Position numbers and translations under genes: made by a program. A stretch of 64,000 nucleotides of DNA from positions 62,001 through 126,000 of the forward strand of contig JAJTZB010000004.1 of assembly GCA_032906765.1 (NCBI GenBank), in the 5' to 3' direction. This document shows positions 39,828 to 47,992 of this stretch, piece by piece; position 1 is the stretch's first letter, and each line of letters opens with the position of its first letter. Below the pieces are notes generated by a model. That model saw only the letters and a program-made list of their open reading frames with translations. It did not search any database and was not told the origin of the DNA. The stretch is from Nitrososphaerales archaeon. GTDB lineage: Archaea; Thermoproteota; Nitrososphaeria; Nitrososphaerales; Gagatemarchaeaceae.

Positions 39828-40472
39828 TTACGTTGAGAGGCCTTCCTCTTGCTGCCTGGCGACGTCAGCCGGTATTTCGGGGAAACTCTCCTTCATCCTT
39901 TGTTCTGCCACCGCGGCTGCCTCCTCCAAGACCTTCTGGGCGTCCTCGTTAGCAGCGTCAAAATTCAGGGACAGACCGCCGGTCTGCCCAGCGTCGACCA
40001 AGATGCTGCTCAGGAGGCCCGAGATCTCTCCCATCTCCCTGTCAGCCTGTGGGAGGGCGCTCCTCAGTCCGCCCTGCATCGACTTGATCACAGAAACTGC
40101 GGGGCCCAATGTCGTCGCAATCTCGCCCAGGTCGGTCACCGTGGAGAGCCTCAGCGATATCTGCTCAAGGGCAAGCTGAGACTGCGTTACCATCTTCCCC
40201 ATCCTCCTCACTTCGGAGAGCTCGTTCGCGTACACAGCCGCGTGCTGCGTGTCGTGTCTAGCAAGAGATGCGACAATGTGGCCGAAGATCTTCTGGTCGC
40301 GCTGCCTTATCCTGCCCGACGCTCCTTCGAGCTGGGCTATCAGAACTCTAATCTGCCTGTTGGCTTGCTCGATCTGTGGCTTGATTGGGGGCGGCGTCCT
40401 TACACTGCCCTTGATTCGACCCATGATACCTGGACCCTCGTCCTTCCTGTGCCACTTGTCGGCGAAAGACAT
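39828..40472 (-). CDS. cdvB: CdvB-like ESCRT-III (Snf7-family) protein
   Basis: This 214-residue protein starts MSFADKWHRKDEGPGIMGRI. Helical Snf7 core: PPPIKPQIEQANRQIRVLIA, QLEGASGRIRQRDQKIFGHI, HAAVYANELSEVRRMGKMVT and QSQLALEQISLRLSTVTDLG, followed by acidic helices (QADREMGEISGLLSSILVDA). ESCRT-III/CdvB polymers drive membrane constriction in cell division of TACK archaea. The CdvA and CdvC (Vps4) genes are not in the window, so this may be one of the additional CdvB paralogues. No C-terminal MIM2-type Pro motif is clear. Confidence 0.9.
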   Translation of the reverse strand: MSFADKWHRKDEGPGIMGRIKGSVRTPPPIKPQIEQANRQIRVLIAQLEGASGRIRQRDQKIFGHIVASLARHDTQHAAVYANELSEVRRMGKMVTQSQLALEQISLRLSTVTDLGEIATTLGPAVSVIKSMQGGLRSALPQADREMGEISGLLSSILVDAGQTGGLSLNFDAANEDAQKVLEEAAAVAEQRMKESFPEIPADVARQQEEGLST

Positions 40473-40615
40473 TCCTGCCCCGATATCTTGAAGAGGTCGC
40501 TATATCCCTCGGGCTTTAATCTGACTGCCGTTTTGAACAAAATTAGTTAACAACGGCTGGCGGTCAAGACGAGCAGCCTTAAAGCGCGCCTCGCCGGCTG
40601 TCAGATTGAACCGCA

Positions 40616-40792
40616 GTGAAAACAAACGCAAACGAACAAGAAATGAGATGTCCAAAGTGCGGAAAGTTCTCTCTGCACAGTTCCGGCAGCGGTGTCCAGT
40701 GCAGGGTCTGCGGCTACGAGCTCAAGCCGGGAGAGGTTGACAAGTACAGGCTGTTCCAGCTGCTTCGAGAAGAGGGAAGGAAGAAGCGGTAG
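40616..40792 (+). CDS. Small zinc-ribbon protein
   Basis: This 58-residue ORF starts at GTG 40616 (MKTNANEQEMRCPKCGKFSL) and has a second pair, VQCRVCGYELKPGEV, then a basic tail (LLREEGRKKR). CxxC-x14-CxxC is a zinc ribbon. CTTAAA at 40578-40583 is a TATA-like box at the usual distance. It is divergent from cdvB. Confidence 0.7.
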   Translation: MKTNANEQEMRCPKCGKFSLHSSGSGVQCRVCGYELKPGEVDKYRLFQLLREEGRKKR

Positions 40793-40855
40793 GTTGTCGT
40801 CCAGTCTCTGCGGGGCTGCCCGTCTGAAGGAGTTCAGCCGAGGGAATGGGCCGAG

Positions 40856-41224
40856 TTGAGGACTGTTGTTTACACCGGCCTTGCAGTGAGCCTGATTGGT
40901 GCCGTCCTCGACTTCGTGTCGGGGTTCATGCTCACCCCGATGACCGGGGGAGGAATGGCTGCGTCGTTTCTCTCAGCGGTTGCTCTGTACGTCCTTGGAG
41001 GAGCCGTGCTCATAGTGGGGGTTCTCCTGCTTGCTCCGAGCATGGCCGGTAGGATGAATCGGTTTGGGGTGCTGATGGAGGTCTTCGGAGTTGTTATGGC
41101 CTTGGCCAGTGGTTTGGTGCCTGGGATGAACGTTGGCCTGTCATACGCGATGTTGGTTATTGGTGGGTTGATGATTCTCAACGGGGCCCTGATGCAGAGA
41201 AGGAATAAGGCCGAGATGAAGTAG
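40856..41224 (+). CDS. Four-helix membrane protein, unknown
   Basis: This 122-residue protein starts at TTG 40856. Four hydrophobic helices are seen: VVYTGLAVSLIGAVLDFVSG, FLSAVALYVLGGAVLIVGVL, GVLMEVFGVVMALASGL and LSYAMLVIGGLMILNGAL. No family is recognised. It is followed 14 bp later by a two-helix protein in the same direction. Confidence 0.65.
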   Translation: MRTVVYTGLAVSLIGAVLDFVSGFMLTPMTGGGMAASFLSAVALYVLGGAVLIVGVLLLAPSMAGRMNRFGVLMEVFGVVMALASGLVPGMNVGLSYAMLVIGGLMILNGALMQRRNKAEMK

Positions 41225-41238
41225 GGAGGAGCCGTGCA

Positions 41239-41436
41239 ATGTCGATCAAGGTGAGTCCAATCTCGCGCACGGCAGCTATCCTGATAATTGTCTTGGGTGT
41301 CTTGACCTTCCTACTTGTGAACTCAATCGCTGGGGTTGCATTCATCGCTCTGGGAGCTTTCCTCTACCTGCTCCTGTACAGGTTCGGCGCGAAGCTGGCG
41401 AGGGAGTTGGAGGAAACAAAAGGGCAGTCTGCTTGA
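41239..41436 (+). CDS. Two-helix small membrane protein, unknown
   Basis: This 65-residue protein has two helices (AAILIIVLGVLTFLLVNSIA, GVAFIALGAFLYLLLYRFG) and a charged tail (AKLARELEETKGQSA). GGAGGAG lies 9 bp before the ATG. It is probably in one operon with the preceding four-helix protein. Confidence 0.65.
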   Translation: MSIKVSPISRTAAILIIVLGVLTFLLVNSIAGVAFIALGAFLYLLLYRFGAKLARELEETKGQSA

Positions 41437-41967
41437 CTAGCTTTGCTGCTGAGCGGTCGAGCTGAACCTCGCTTTCAGGTTCCTTTCCCACACCTTGACG
41501 GCGAAATAACCTCCTATTGCCCCGCTGAATATTCCGAAGACGATTATGCTGGCGTAAATCGAGGGGTCGTTCGGTAGAAGGGCTGTAACGAAGACAGTGG
41601 CATAGTACGCTACCGGGCCAGTGATTATGCTTGCTAGAGTCAGCGCGACGATTAGACTCTTCGTTCTCACGGAAGCGCCGGACTTCACCCTAAGGAGAGA
41701 CGCAAAGACATCGACTAGGACTCCATAGAGCAGGGCAAGGAGCAGGCTGAACGGGAAGAAGTTCACCTTCATGTAGGAAGCAAGAAGGCCGTTGATGAGC
41801 TCCGTGTAAGTCGCCCCACCTCGGCCGAGGAGGATGAAGCTGAGGCCGAGGAAAAACGCCTCGACGACCAAGAACAAGTCGGAGAAAGGCGGAGGGAGCA
41901 GCGTCCTCAAGACGAAGATGGCCGCACCGAACAGGGTTGCTGTAGCCAGCTTCCTCGTTTCGACCAA
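41437..41967 (-). CDS. ECF S-component-like integral membrane protein
   Basis: This 176-residue protein has about five helices: LATATLFGAAIFVLRTLLPP, LFLVVEAFFLGLSFILLGRG, LINGLLASYMKVNFFPFSLL, LIVALTLASIITGPVAYYAT and IVFGIFSGAIGGYFAVKVWE. The organisation resembles S components of ECF importers (for example thiamine-precursor types). It is divergent from a BtuF-like gene across a short AT-rich promoter region. The assignment is by pattern only. Confidence 0.55.
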   Translation of the reverse strand: MVETRKLATATLFGAAIFVLRTLLPPPFSDLFLVVEAFFLGLSFILLGRGGATYTELINGLLASYMKVNFFPFSLLLALLYGVLVDVFASLLRVKSGASVRTKSLIVALTLASIITGPVAYYATVFVTALLPNDPSIYASIIVFGIFSGAIGGYFAVKVWERNLKARFSSTAQQQS

Positions 41968-42050
41968 GATTTGAGCTCGCTCGAACTGGGGTTATTTAAC
42001 GTTAGTTATAACTGGACTGCGACTCCGAGGCGCTCCCAAAGGCATATTGT

Positions 42051-42905
42051 ATGGGCCAGAAGGTGACCACCCGCATGGTCGAGCTGTTTAGTGAAATACT
42101 AGGGAAGACGGTGGTCGTCCCAGACAGACCCAAGCGAATCGTGAGCTTCAGCCCGGCAGTGACCGAGACACTATTCGGACTCGGGCTCGAGGACTCGATT
42201 GTCGGAGTCAGTGCCTTCTGCGCCAAGCCCCCGGCAGCGAAACTCAAGCGGCACGTCGGAAGCTACAACACGGTCAGCTATGAGCTCCTAGACGACCTGA
42301 AGCCGGACCTGATCTTCACAGTCATGGGGTATCAGAGAGACTTCGCACTGAGGCTTTCGCAAAGATACCCTGTCTACCCAGTGGAGCTGCCCGTGTCAGT
42401 CGCAGGCATAGTCGACATGGTGGTCAAGGTTGGTCTCGTGGCGGCCGCTCCTGAGAAGGCTCGTGAGCTTTCGCGCGCCCTCCTGGGACACCTCGCCAGC
42501 ATCGGCAGGCGAAAGGGGCTGACAGCCTACGTCGAGATTGACCTTGGCGGGCCTGTCTCGTTCGGGGCGCACAGCTACATCACCGACGCCATCAATCTCC
42601 TCGGCTCGGCCAGCCTCTTCGAGAAGGAGCGAGTAGAGTGGCTCACCCCTGACCTTGGCAAGGTTCGTGCCGCGGATCCTGACGTGATCATCTACGAGCC
42701 GAAGATGTTCTCAAAGTTCGAATCGAGTGACTTGGAAGAGTTGATCGGGTCCAGGAGTTGGAGGGACATGCGTGCTGTCAGAGCAGGAAACCTGTTCGTC
42801 ACGCCTGGGCCTCTCGACTTCATCGCGCACCACGGCCCGAGCTTCATCACGGACGCGGTCCCTTGGTTGGGTGACAAGCTGGACGAAGCGGCTGCGAGAG
42901 TGTAG
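42051..42905 (+). CDS. BtuF/FhuD-like binding protein without a signal peptide
   Basis: This 284-residue protein belongs to the periplasmic-binding-protein type III fold: PKRIVSFSPAVTETLFGLGL, YNTVSYELLDDLKPDLIFTV, GGPVSFGAHSYITDAINLLG and VRAADPDVIIYEPK. It matches the cobalamin/iron-siderophore binding family (PF01497). There is no signal peptide, lipobox or membrane anchor, so it may act in the cytoplasm or the real start lies elsewhere (ATG 42075 is an alternative). With the ECF S-like neighbour and the DUF4430 pair at 35.2 kb, a corrinoid link is plausible. Confidence 0.82.
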   Translation: MGQKVTTRMVELFSEILGKTVVVPDRPKRIVSFSPAVTETLFGLGLEDSIVGVSAFCAKPPAAKLKRHVGSYNTVSYELLDDLKPDLIFTVMGYQRDFALRLSQRYPVYPVELPVSVAGIVDMVVKVGLVAAAPEKARELSRALLGHLASIGRRKGLTAYVEIDLGGPVSFGAHSYITDAINLLGSASLFEKERVEWLTPDLGKVRAADPDVIIYEPKMFSKFESSDLEELIGSRSWRDMRAVRAGNLFVTPGPLDFIAHHGPSFITDAVPWLGDKLDEAAARV

Positions 42906-42913
42906 GTATCGGG

Positions 42914-43552
42914 CTAGGCCATCGTCGCAAGGAATCTGAGAGTCTTTTCCCACGCGTCCTCCGCTGCAACGGGGTTGTGCCCTTCCCAGCCCGGCCTGTG
43001 GAATGCGTGTCTTGCGTTGGGGTAGAGCTGGACCTCGACGCGTTTCTTGTACTTCATCGCCGCAGGCAGGAACTTCTGGAAGGCCCATGGAGTGACCCTT
43101 TCGTCCTCGGTCCCAAGAATCAGGAGGACCGGACCGTTCAGCCTAGAGACGTCCTCTTCGTTTTCTATGGAACCGTAGTAGTCGACACAGAAGTCCAGCC
43201 CTAGGTCGCAGGCAGCTTGGAGCGCGAAGCCTCCGCCCATGCAGAAACCGAGCGAGCCGACCTTCTTCACCCCCGATTCCTTCCGAATCAGGTCTACTCC
43301 TTTGGAGATACCATCGGAGAGCACGTCGTGTGTGACTGAGCCCCTCAGCTTGAAGCCCTCGTCAAGAGTGGTCGCCTTCTTTCCCCGGAAGAGGTCGATG
43401 GAGGCAGCTGTGAAGCCCCCAGCGGAGAGTTTCTCTGCCACCGCCTCGACGTACGGGTCGTACCCGAATATCTCGTGAATCACGACAAGCCCGACAGGCT
43501 TGTTCCCCTTGGCCAGGAAGAAGTCCCAGCCCTTGAAGTTTGTCAGCGTCAA
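42914..43552 (-). CDS. Dienelactone hydrolase-family protein
   Basis: This 212-residue alpha/beta hydrolase reads GLVVIHEIFGYDPYVEAVAE, SLGFCMGGGFALQAACDLGL (Cys nucleophile in GFCMGG), VLLILGTEDERVTPWAFQKF (Asp) and PNARHAFHRPGWEGHNPVAA (His). The Cys-Asp-His triad is typical of dienelactone hydrolases, which cleave lactone or ester bonds. The natural substrate is unknown. Confidence 0.92.
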   Translation of the reverse strand: MTLTNFKGWDFFLAKGNKPVGLVVIHEIFGYDPYVEAVAEKLSAGGFTAASIDLFRGKKATTLDEGFKLRGSVTHDVLSDGISKGVDLIRKESGVKKVGSLGFCMGGGFALQAACDLGLDFCVDYYGSIENEEDVSRLNGPVLLILGTEDERVTPWAFQKFLPAAMKYKKRVEVQLYPNARHAFHRPGWEGHNPVAAEDAWEKTLRFLATMA

Positions 43553-43558
43553 CTCGAG

Positions 43559-44176
43559 TTACATTGGTTGCGAGGGCGGCTGGGCTGGTGGCATCTGCTG
43601 CGTCTGAGGAAGTTGCTCCGGGATGGAGAAGAAGGCGACTATGTTCAGAATCTCCGCCACCAGAATTAGTATGAACCCGACCAAGACGATCGTCAGGGCC
43701 GCGCCCAAGAGATACAGCAAACCCGCAGTCCCGAACATGTGGACCCCGAGCTTCTTTGAAATCAAGCCATAGCTCCTCCTGACGAAGACGGCAGACACAA
43801 TCAGAACTACCCATACAACTGCGAGGCCCACTATCGCGCTGAGGATTAGCCCGAGCAAGCCTCCGGTTGGGAGGCCCGTGGGAGGCGTGAAGCCAGCTAT
43901 TCCTGGGGTGATTATGCCCAAACCAATTGCTTGGAACACCGCAGCCAGAATCACGGCCACACCCACGATTAGTCCGACACACGCGAGCACAATCGCGATT
44001 ATCATGTCTCTGAATATCGACGGGTCAGCTACGATTTCAGAGATGTACTTTATCGCTATTAGCACGAGTACTGCCCCTGCAAGACCGAGGACCCATCCCA
44101 CAGTGGGCACGAAACCCAGTAGCATCAGAATCGCGCCAACTCCTCCCATCGTCTTTGCCTGCGACAGCTGAGGCAT
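43559..44176 (-). CDS. DUF996-family integral membrane protein
   Basis: From ATG 44176 (MPQLSQAKTMGGVGAILMLL) the product is 205 residues with about five helices (VGWVLGLAGAVLVLIAIKYI, MIIAIVLACVGLIVGVAVIL, GLLGLILSAIVGLAVVWVVL, GLLYLLGAALTIVLVGFILI) and a Pro/Gln-rich tail (PQTQQMPPAQPPSQPM). The QAKTMGGVGAIL start is characteristic of DUF996. The function is unknown. The stop lies 6 bp before the dienelactone hydrolase start. Confidence 0.85.
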   Translation of the reverse strand: MPQLSQAKTMGGVGAILMLLGFVPTVGWVLGLAGAVLVLIAIKYISEIVADPSIFRDMIIAIVLACVGLIVGVAVILAAVFQAIGLGIITPGIAGFTPPTGLPTGGLLGLILSAIVGLAVVWVVLIVSAVFVRRSYGLISKKLGVHMFGTAGLLYLLGAALTIVLVGFILILVAEILNIVAFFSIPEQLPQTQQMPPAQPPSQPM

Positions 44177-44281
44177 GCAGAGCATACGATACCGAGTCCC
44201 TATTTGAACCTGCTCAAACTCTCCATGTTCGAATCTGTTCTCACAGGAACCGTTTTCAACTGGTGGCGGGGCGACGCCTTC

Positions 44282-45490
44282 GTGGCAGGAGTCCTGAGGA
44301 TTTCGAACGCCCGCCTCCGAGGGAGAGAAGGGGCGTGGGACATAACGGTAGAGGGAGGCAAGATAGCGAAGTTCTCGAGGCACTCGGCCAGGTACGGGGC
44401 CCCTGCGTTTGACGCAGCTGGATGCCTGGTCACCGAGTCGTTCGTCATTGCGCATCTTCACTTGGACAAGGTCAGGACAGCGGAAAGGGCCTCGGCAGAG
44501 GCGCTGGCGCGATATCAAGAAGGCCGGATGGACACGAGGAGGAGCATCGCACTCGCCTCCGAGGTGAAGAAGGGATACAGCAGAAATGAGATAATTGCGA
44601 GGGCGAGGAGGGCAGTCGAGGAGTCACTGGAATACGGCGTCACCCACATGAGGGCATTCGCCGACACGGACACCAAGAGCAGACTGGAGGCCGTGAAAGC
44701 ACTGATGGTGCTGAGGGAGGAGTTCAAAGGGAGAGTGGAGATTCAGGTCGTGGCTTTCCCGCAGGAAGGAATAGAGGCAGACCCTGGAGCGGAGGAGTAC
44801 GTCGAGAGAGCGATAGAACTCGGTGCGGACGTGGTGGGCGGAATCCCATGGCTTGAACGCAGCGAAGACCGACAACGGAGACACATAGACAAGATGTTCG
44901 CCATCGCCAAGAGGCACGACAGGCACCTGGCGATGCTCGTCGACGACGCAGGCGACGCAAAGCTGAAGACGCTGGAGATGCTGGCTTCCAAGACAATCAA
45001 GGAGAAGTGGTTCGGGAAGGTCGAGGCGTGCCACGCGAGGGCGATGCAGCTGTACTCCGACAGGTACGCCAGGAGGGTCGCCGGTCTCTGCGCAACGGCA
45101 GGAATCGGTGTTGTCAGCAGCCCCCACACAGGTCCCCTACACACTAGCATAGACGTCCTGAGAAGAGCTGGTGTGACTGTCGCGCTCGGTCAGGACGACT
45201 GTTCGGACGCGTACTACCCTTACGGTAGATGTGACATGCTGGAAGTGGCGTTCCTGGCCTCGCACCTACTCAGGAAGATGGGGCCCGAGGAGACGGAAGA
45301 ACTGTATGACATGATAACCGTCGGACCTGCGAAGATAATCGGTGTGGGGGGATTCGGTCTGAAGGTCGGAAACCCAGCGAACCTTGTTGTCCTTGGCCAG
45401 AGAACGGTCCGGGAGGCATTCGCATACCACGAAAGGCCAAGGCTCGTAGTCAGCCACGGCAATGCTGTCGGCCGGCAGCCGTACGATTGA
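44282..45490 (+). CDS. Cytosine deaminase-like amidohydrolase
   Basis: From GTG 44282 the product is 402 residues: LRISNARLRGREGAWDITVE, AAGCLVTESFVIAHLHLDKV (HxH metal motif), GVTHMRAFADTD, MLVDDAGDAKLKTLEMLASK, VEACHARAMQLYSDRYARRV, SSPHTGPLHTSID, GQDDCSDAYYPYGRCDMLEV. This is the CodA-type amidohydrolase layout with the active-site Asp in GQDD. The usual HxDE before the second His is VDDAG here, so the substrate may differ from cytosine. The frame is open to 44204; GTG 44282 best fits the domain start. It overlaps the upstream part of the next frame but ends before that gene's likely start. Confidence 0.82.
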   Translation: MAGVLRISNARLRGREGAWDITVEGGKIAKFSRHSARYGAPAFDAAGCLVTESFVIAHLHLDKVRTAERASAEALARYQEGRMDTRRSIALASEVKKGYSRNEIIARARRAVEESLEYGVTHMRAFADTDTKSRLEAVKALMVLREEFKGRVEIQVVAFPQEGIEADPGAEEYVERAIELGADVVGGIPWLERSEDRQRRHIDKMFAIAKRHDRHLAMLVDDAGDAKLKTLEMLASKTIKEKWFGKVEACHARAMQLYSDRYARRVAGLCATAGIGVVSSPHTGPLHTSIDVLRRAGVTVALGQDDCSDAYYPYGRCDMLEVAFLASHLLRKMGPEETEELYDMITVGPAKIIGVGGFGLKVGNPANLVVLGQRTVREAFAYHERPRLVVSHGNAVGRQPYD

Positions 45491-45499
45491 TGCAATCCT

Positions 45500-45505
45500 C
45501 TTAAG
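45500..45505 (+). promoter_or_regulatory. TATA-like box of the FAD amine oxidase gene
   Basis: CTTAAG lies 28 bp upstream of GTG 45528, which supports this start over the longer frame. Confidence 0.5.
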
Positions 45506-45527
45506 CAGAATTGGGAGCCCACATATT

Positions 45528-46652
45528 GTGAGGCACTTCGATGCAGTGGTCGTTGGCTGCGGGGCGATGGGCTCCTCGATAAGCTACAACCTTGCGGCGA
45601 GGGGAATGAGCGTCCTGACTCTCGAGAAGTTCAATCTCAATCACGAGTTCGGCTCGTCCCACGGGAGGACGAGGATCATACGGCTCGCATACTTCGAGGA
45701 CCCAAGGTACGTGTCACTACTGAGGAGGGCGTTCGAGTCGTGGAGGGAGCTAAGCGCGAAGTCCGGGAAGAAGCTGCTTTTGATGACCGGCGGGCTCATG
45801 ATCGGCCTCGAGGGCGGAACCTTCGTCTCCGGTGTCCTCAAGAGCGCGCGTGAGCACTCGCTCCCACACAAAGTTCTGAAATCGCGAGAGGTTACTGAGG
45901 CGTACCCAGCATTCAGGCTGGAGGAAGGCCACTCCGCCGTCTACGACGAGAACGCCGGAATCCTGTTCTTTGAGGAGTGCATTTCGGCCTACGTGGAGGC
46001 TGCGCGAGCCGCTGGGTGCCAGTTCAAGTTCTCCGAGCCAGCCACGCGCTGGAGGAGTGCGAGGGAGGGGGTCGAGGTGGAGACTGCCAAGGACAAGTAT
46101 GCCGCTGATAAGCTCGTCTTGTCAGCTGGCGCGTGGACCGGGCAGCTACTAGGAGACATGGTCCCGTTGACAATTGAAAGGCAGACGCCGTTCTGGTTCT
46201 GGTCGGGCGGAGACCAGGCCTTCTCTGCTGGGAGGATGCCGATATTCATCATGGAGGAAACGCAGGGCCATTACTTCTACGGGATTCCCGAGGTCGGGCA
46301 CGGGGTAAAGGTGGCGAGGAACCACGAGGGGGAGTTCGTCGACCCGGAACTCACGCGGAGGACGGTGACCGAGAGCGATGAGATGCCTGTCAGAGAGTTC
46401 GTCTCCAGGAGGCTTCCCAAGTTGAATAACAGGCCGATAAGCTCGTCGACCTGCCTCTACTCGAACACGCCAGATTGGAATTTTGTGATAGACGTCCATC
46501 CGCGGCAGAGAGATGTTGTGGTCGTCAGCGCTTGTTCGGGACACGGCTTCAAGTTCGCGAGTGTGATCGGCGAGATTGGGGCAGACTTGGCCCTGGACGG
46601 CCGCACCCGCCACGACATCTCGTTCCTTCGGCTCGAAAGGTTCTCGAAATAG
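45528..46652 (+). CDS. FAD-dependent sarcosine / N-methyl amino acid oxidase-like protein
   Basis: From GTG 45528 (MRHFDAVVVGCGAMGSSISY) the product is 374 residues. The GxGxxG dinucleotide motif is followed by LEKFNLNHEFGSSHGRTRII (the SSHGxTR motif of MSOX/SolA), YASYNLAARG-type helix, LVLSAGAWTGQLL and the C-terminal CLYSNTPDWNFVIDVHPRQR and VSACSGHGFKFASVIGEIGA. The residue that carries covalent FAD in sarcosine oxidase lies in the CSGHGFKF region and is Cys here. It would oxidise a secondary amine to aldehyde and H2O2. Confidence 0.9.
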   Translation: MRHFDAVVVGCGAMGSSISYNLAARGMSVLTLEKFNLNHEFGSSHGRTRIIRLAYFEDPRYVSLLRRAFESWRELSAKSGKKLLLMTGGLMIGLEGGTFVSGVLKSAREHSLPHKVLKSREVTEAYPAFRLEEGHSAVYDENAGILFFEECISAYVEAARAAGCQFKFSEPATRWRSAREGVEVETAKDKYAADKLVLSAGAWTGQLLGDMVPLTIERQTPFWFWSGGDQAFSAGRMPIFIMEETQGHYFYGIPEVGHGVKVARNHEGEFVDPELTRRTVTESDEMPVREFVSRRLPKLNNRPISSSTCLYSNTPDWNFVIDVHPRQRDVVVVSACSGHGFKFASVIGEIGADLALDGRTRHDISFLRLERFSK

Positions 46653-46690
46653 GAGAAGGTTTACCTGCACAGACGGTCGGGCCGTCTGCG

Positions 46691-47317
46691 TTGATTCAGA
46701 CTCTCGACGACCCGAGGGTGATGGAAGCCGCAATGACCCACCTCTCAAGAGCTGACCCTGTGATGAGGAGACTCGTGCAGAGCCAGGGCCGCATCGACTT
46801 TGAGCCCAAAGGGATGGCGTTCCGCTGGCTCGTGAGGTCCATCCTATCACAGCAGCTCAACGGTAACGCCGCGAGTATGATCATCTCCCGCGTTAACCGC
46901 CTCTTCCTTCCCGGGAGGGTCACGCCGGAGAAGCTCGCACTCGTTCCTCCCGCTAGGCTGAGAAGGGCAGGAGTGTCGCCCTAGAAAGTCACCTACCTGA
47001 AGGATTTGGCGTCTAGAGTGGTTGATGGAAGACTCGGCCTCCGGAGCCTCGCCAAGAAGCCTGATGAGTACGTGATTGAGGCGCTGGACGAGGTGAGGGG
47101 CGTCGGGCGCTGGACAGCCCAGATGGTTCTGATCTTCTCGTTAGGGAGGCCAGACGTGCTACCCGTGGACGACTACGGAATCAAGACCGCCATCAAGAAC
47201 ATCTACCGCCTCGGCCAGCTGCCGAAACCGAGGAAGATAGAGGAGGTGGCAAACCCTTGGCATCCGTACAGCACGGTCGCGTCCCTCTATCTTTGGAGGC
47301 ACAAGGATTCCGCGTAA
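46691..47317 (+). pseudogene. HhH-GPD DNA glycosylase gene (AlkA-like) interrupted by one in-frame TAG (46982-46984)
   Basis: From TTG 46691 the frame reads RVMEAAMTHLSRADPVMRRL, PKGMAFRWLVRSILSQQLNG, LVPPARLRRAGVSP. After a TAG it continues without frame change KVTYLKDLASRVVDGRLGLR, ALDEVRGVGRWTAQMVLIFS and LGRPDVLPVDDYGIKTAIKN. The second part has the helix-hairpin-helix and the catalytic Asp (PVDD). Family members usually have Gln, Arg or similar at the TAG position (GxSxxK), so CAG-to-TAG is the simplest event. Total length would be 208 residues, normal for 3-methyladenine glycosylase. Confidence 0.75.
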
Positions 47318-47333
47318 GGACGGACGCGGCCGT

Positions 47334-47855
47334 TCAGGCCGCCGAACTCTGGACTCTGCGCGCCCTCATCACGTCGCCTGTCTTGGGTGAACCGACTGCG
47401 TCGGATGAGAGATAGGCAATCGCGAAGATCCACGTCACGATTGAAGCGAGGGAATTCCCCTTCAGGGTAACGAAGGCTGCGAAGGCGAGGCCCGAACCCA
47501 CCGAAGCGACTACTCCAGAGAGATACATCACCTTCAATCTCCGTGGTGACGCCCTCTTGATGGACACTCGATTGACCGAGAGGTACGGGATGGGAAGAAG
47601 CCGGCCAAGGGGTTTCAGAGAAGAGGGAAGCGCGCTCATGATGGTCGTTTGCCCCAAGGAAATCCTGCGGAACTTCATGCCCAGGAGGCTGCCGACTACA
47701 AAGTGAGCCGGACAGTGAATCAGGAACGTCGTCGCCGCCTGCGCGAGCAGCAGTAGGATCACGCCCACCATGCCTTCGACTGGGAACGAGCCGACGAAGC
47801 CAACAACAGCGGTGAGGGCAACCAGTTCCAGCACGACACCGAGCGCGGGCCTCAT
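47334..47855 (-). CDS. Integral membrane protein, possibly inactive M50-like
   Basis: This 173-residue protein has about four helices: GVVLELVALTAVVGFVGSFP, VGVILLLLAQAATTFLIHCP, MYLSGVVASVGSGLAFAAFV and IVTWIFAIAYLSSDAVG. The LIHCPAHFVVGSLLGMKFRR stretch recalls the HExxH helix of M50-type membrane proteases, but the catalytic Glu is absent. The role is unknown. Confidence 0.6.
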   Translation of the reverse strand: MRPALGVVLELVALTAVVGFVGSFPVEGMVGVILLLLAQAATTFLIHCPAHFVVGSLLGMKFRRISLGQTTIMSALPSSLKPLGRLLPIPYLSVNRVSIKRASPRRLKVMYLSGVVASVGSGLAFAAFVTLKGNSLASIVTWIFAIAYLSSDAVGSPKTGDVMRARRVQSSAA

Positions 47856-47965
47856 TTCAGAAGCCTGGATTGAGAAAGCGGTCGAACCCGAAGACGAAGA
47901 CTGTCATCATCCGAACAAGTCGCCGCGAGATACATAACTCTTCAAGGCGAGAAACATCTTCCTCG

Positions 47966-47972
47966 TTTAATA
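47966..47972 (+). promoter_or_regulatory. TATA-like box of the MFS gene
   Basis: TTTAATA lies 27 bp upstream of GTG 47993 and 33 bp upstream of TTG 47999. Confidence 0.5.
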
Positions 47973-47992
47973 CTGGCTGTCATCGGCGTCGC

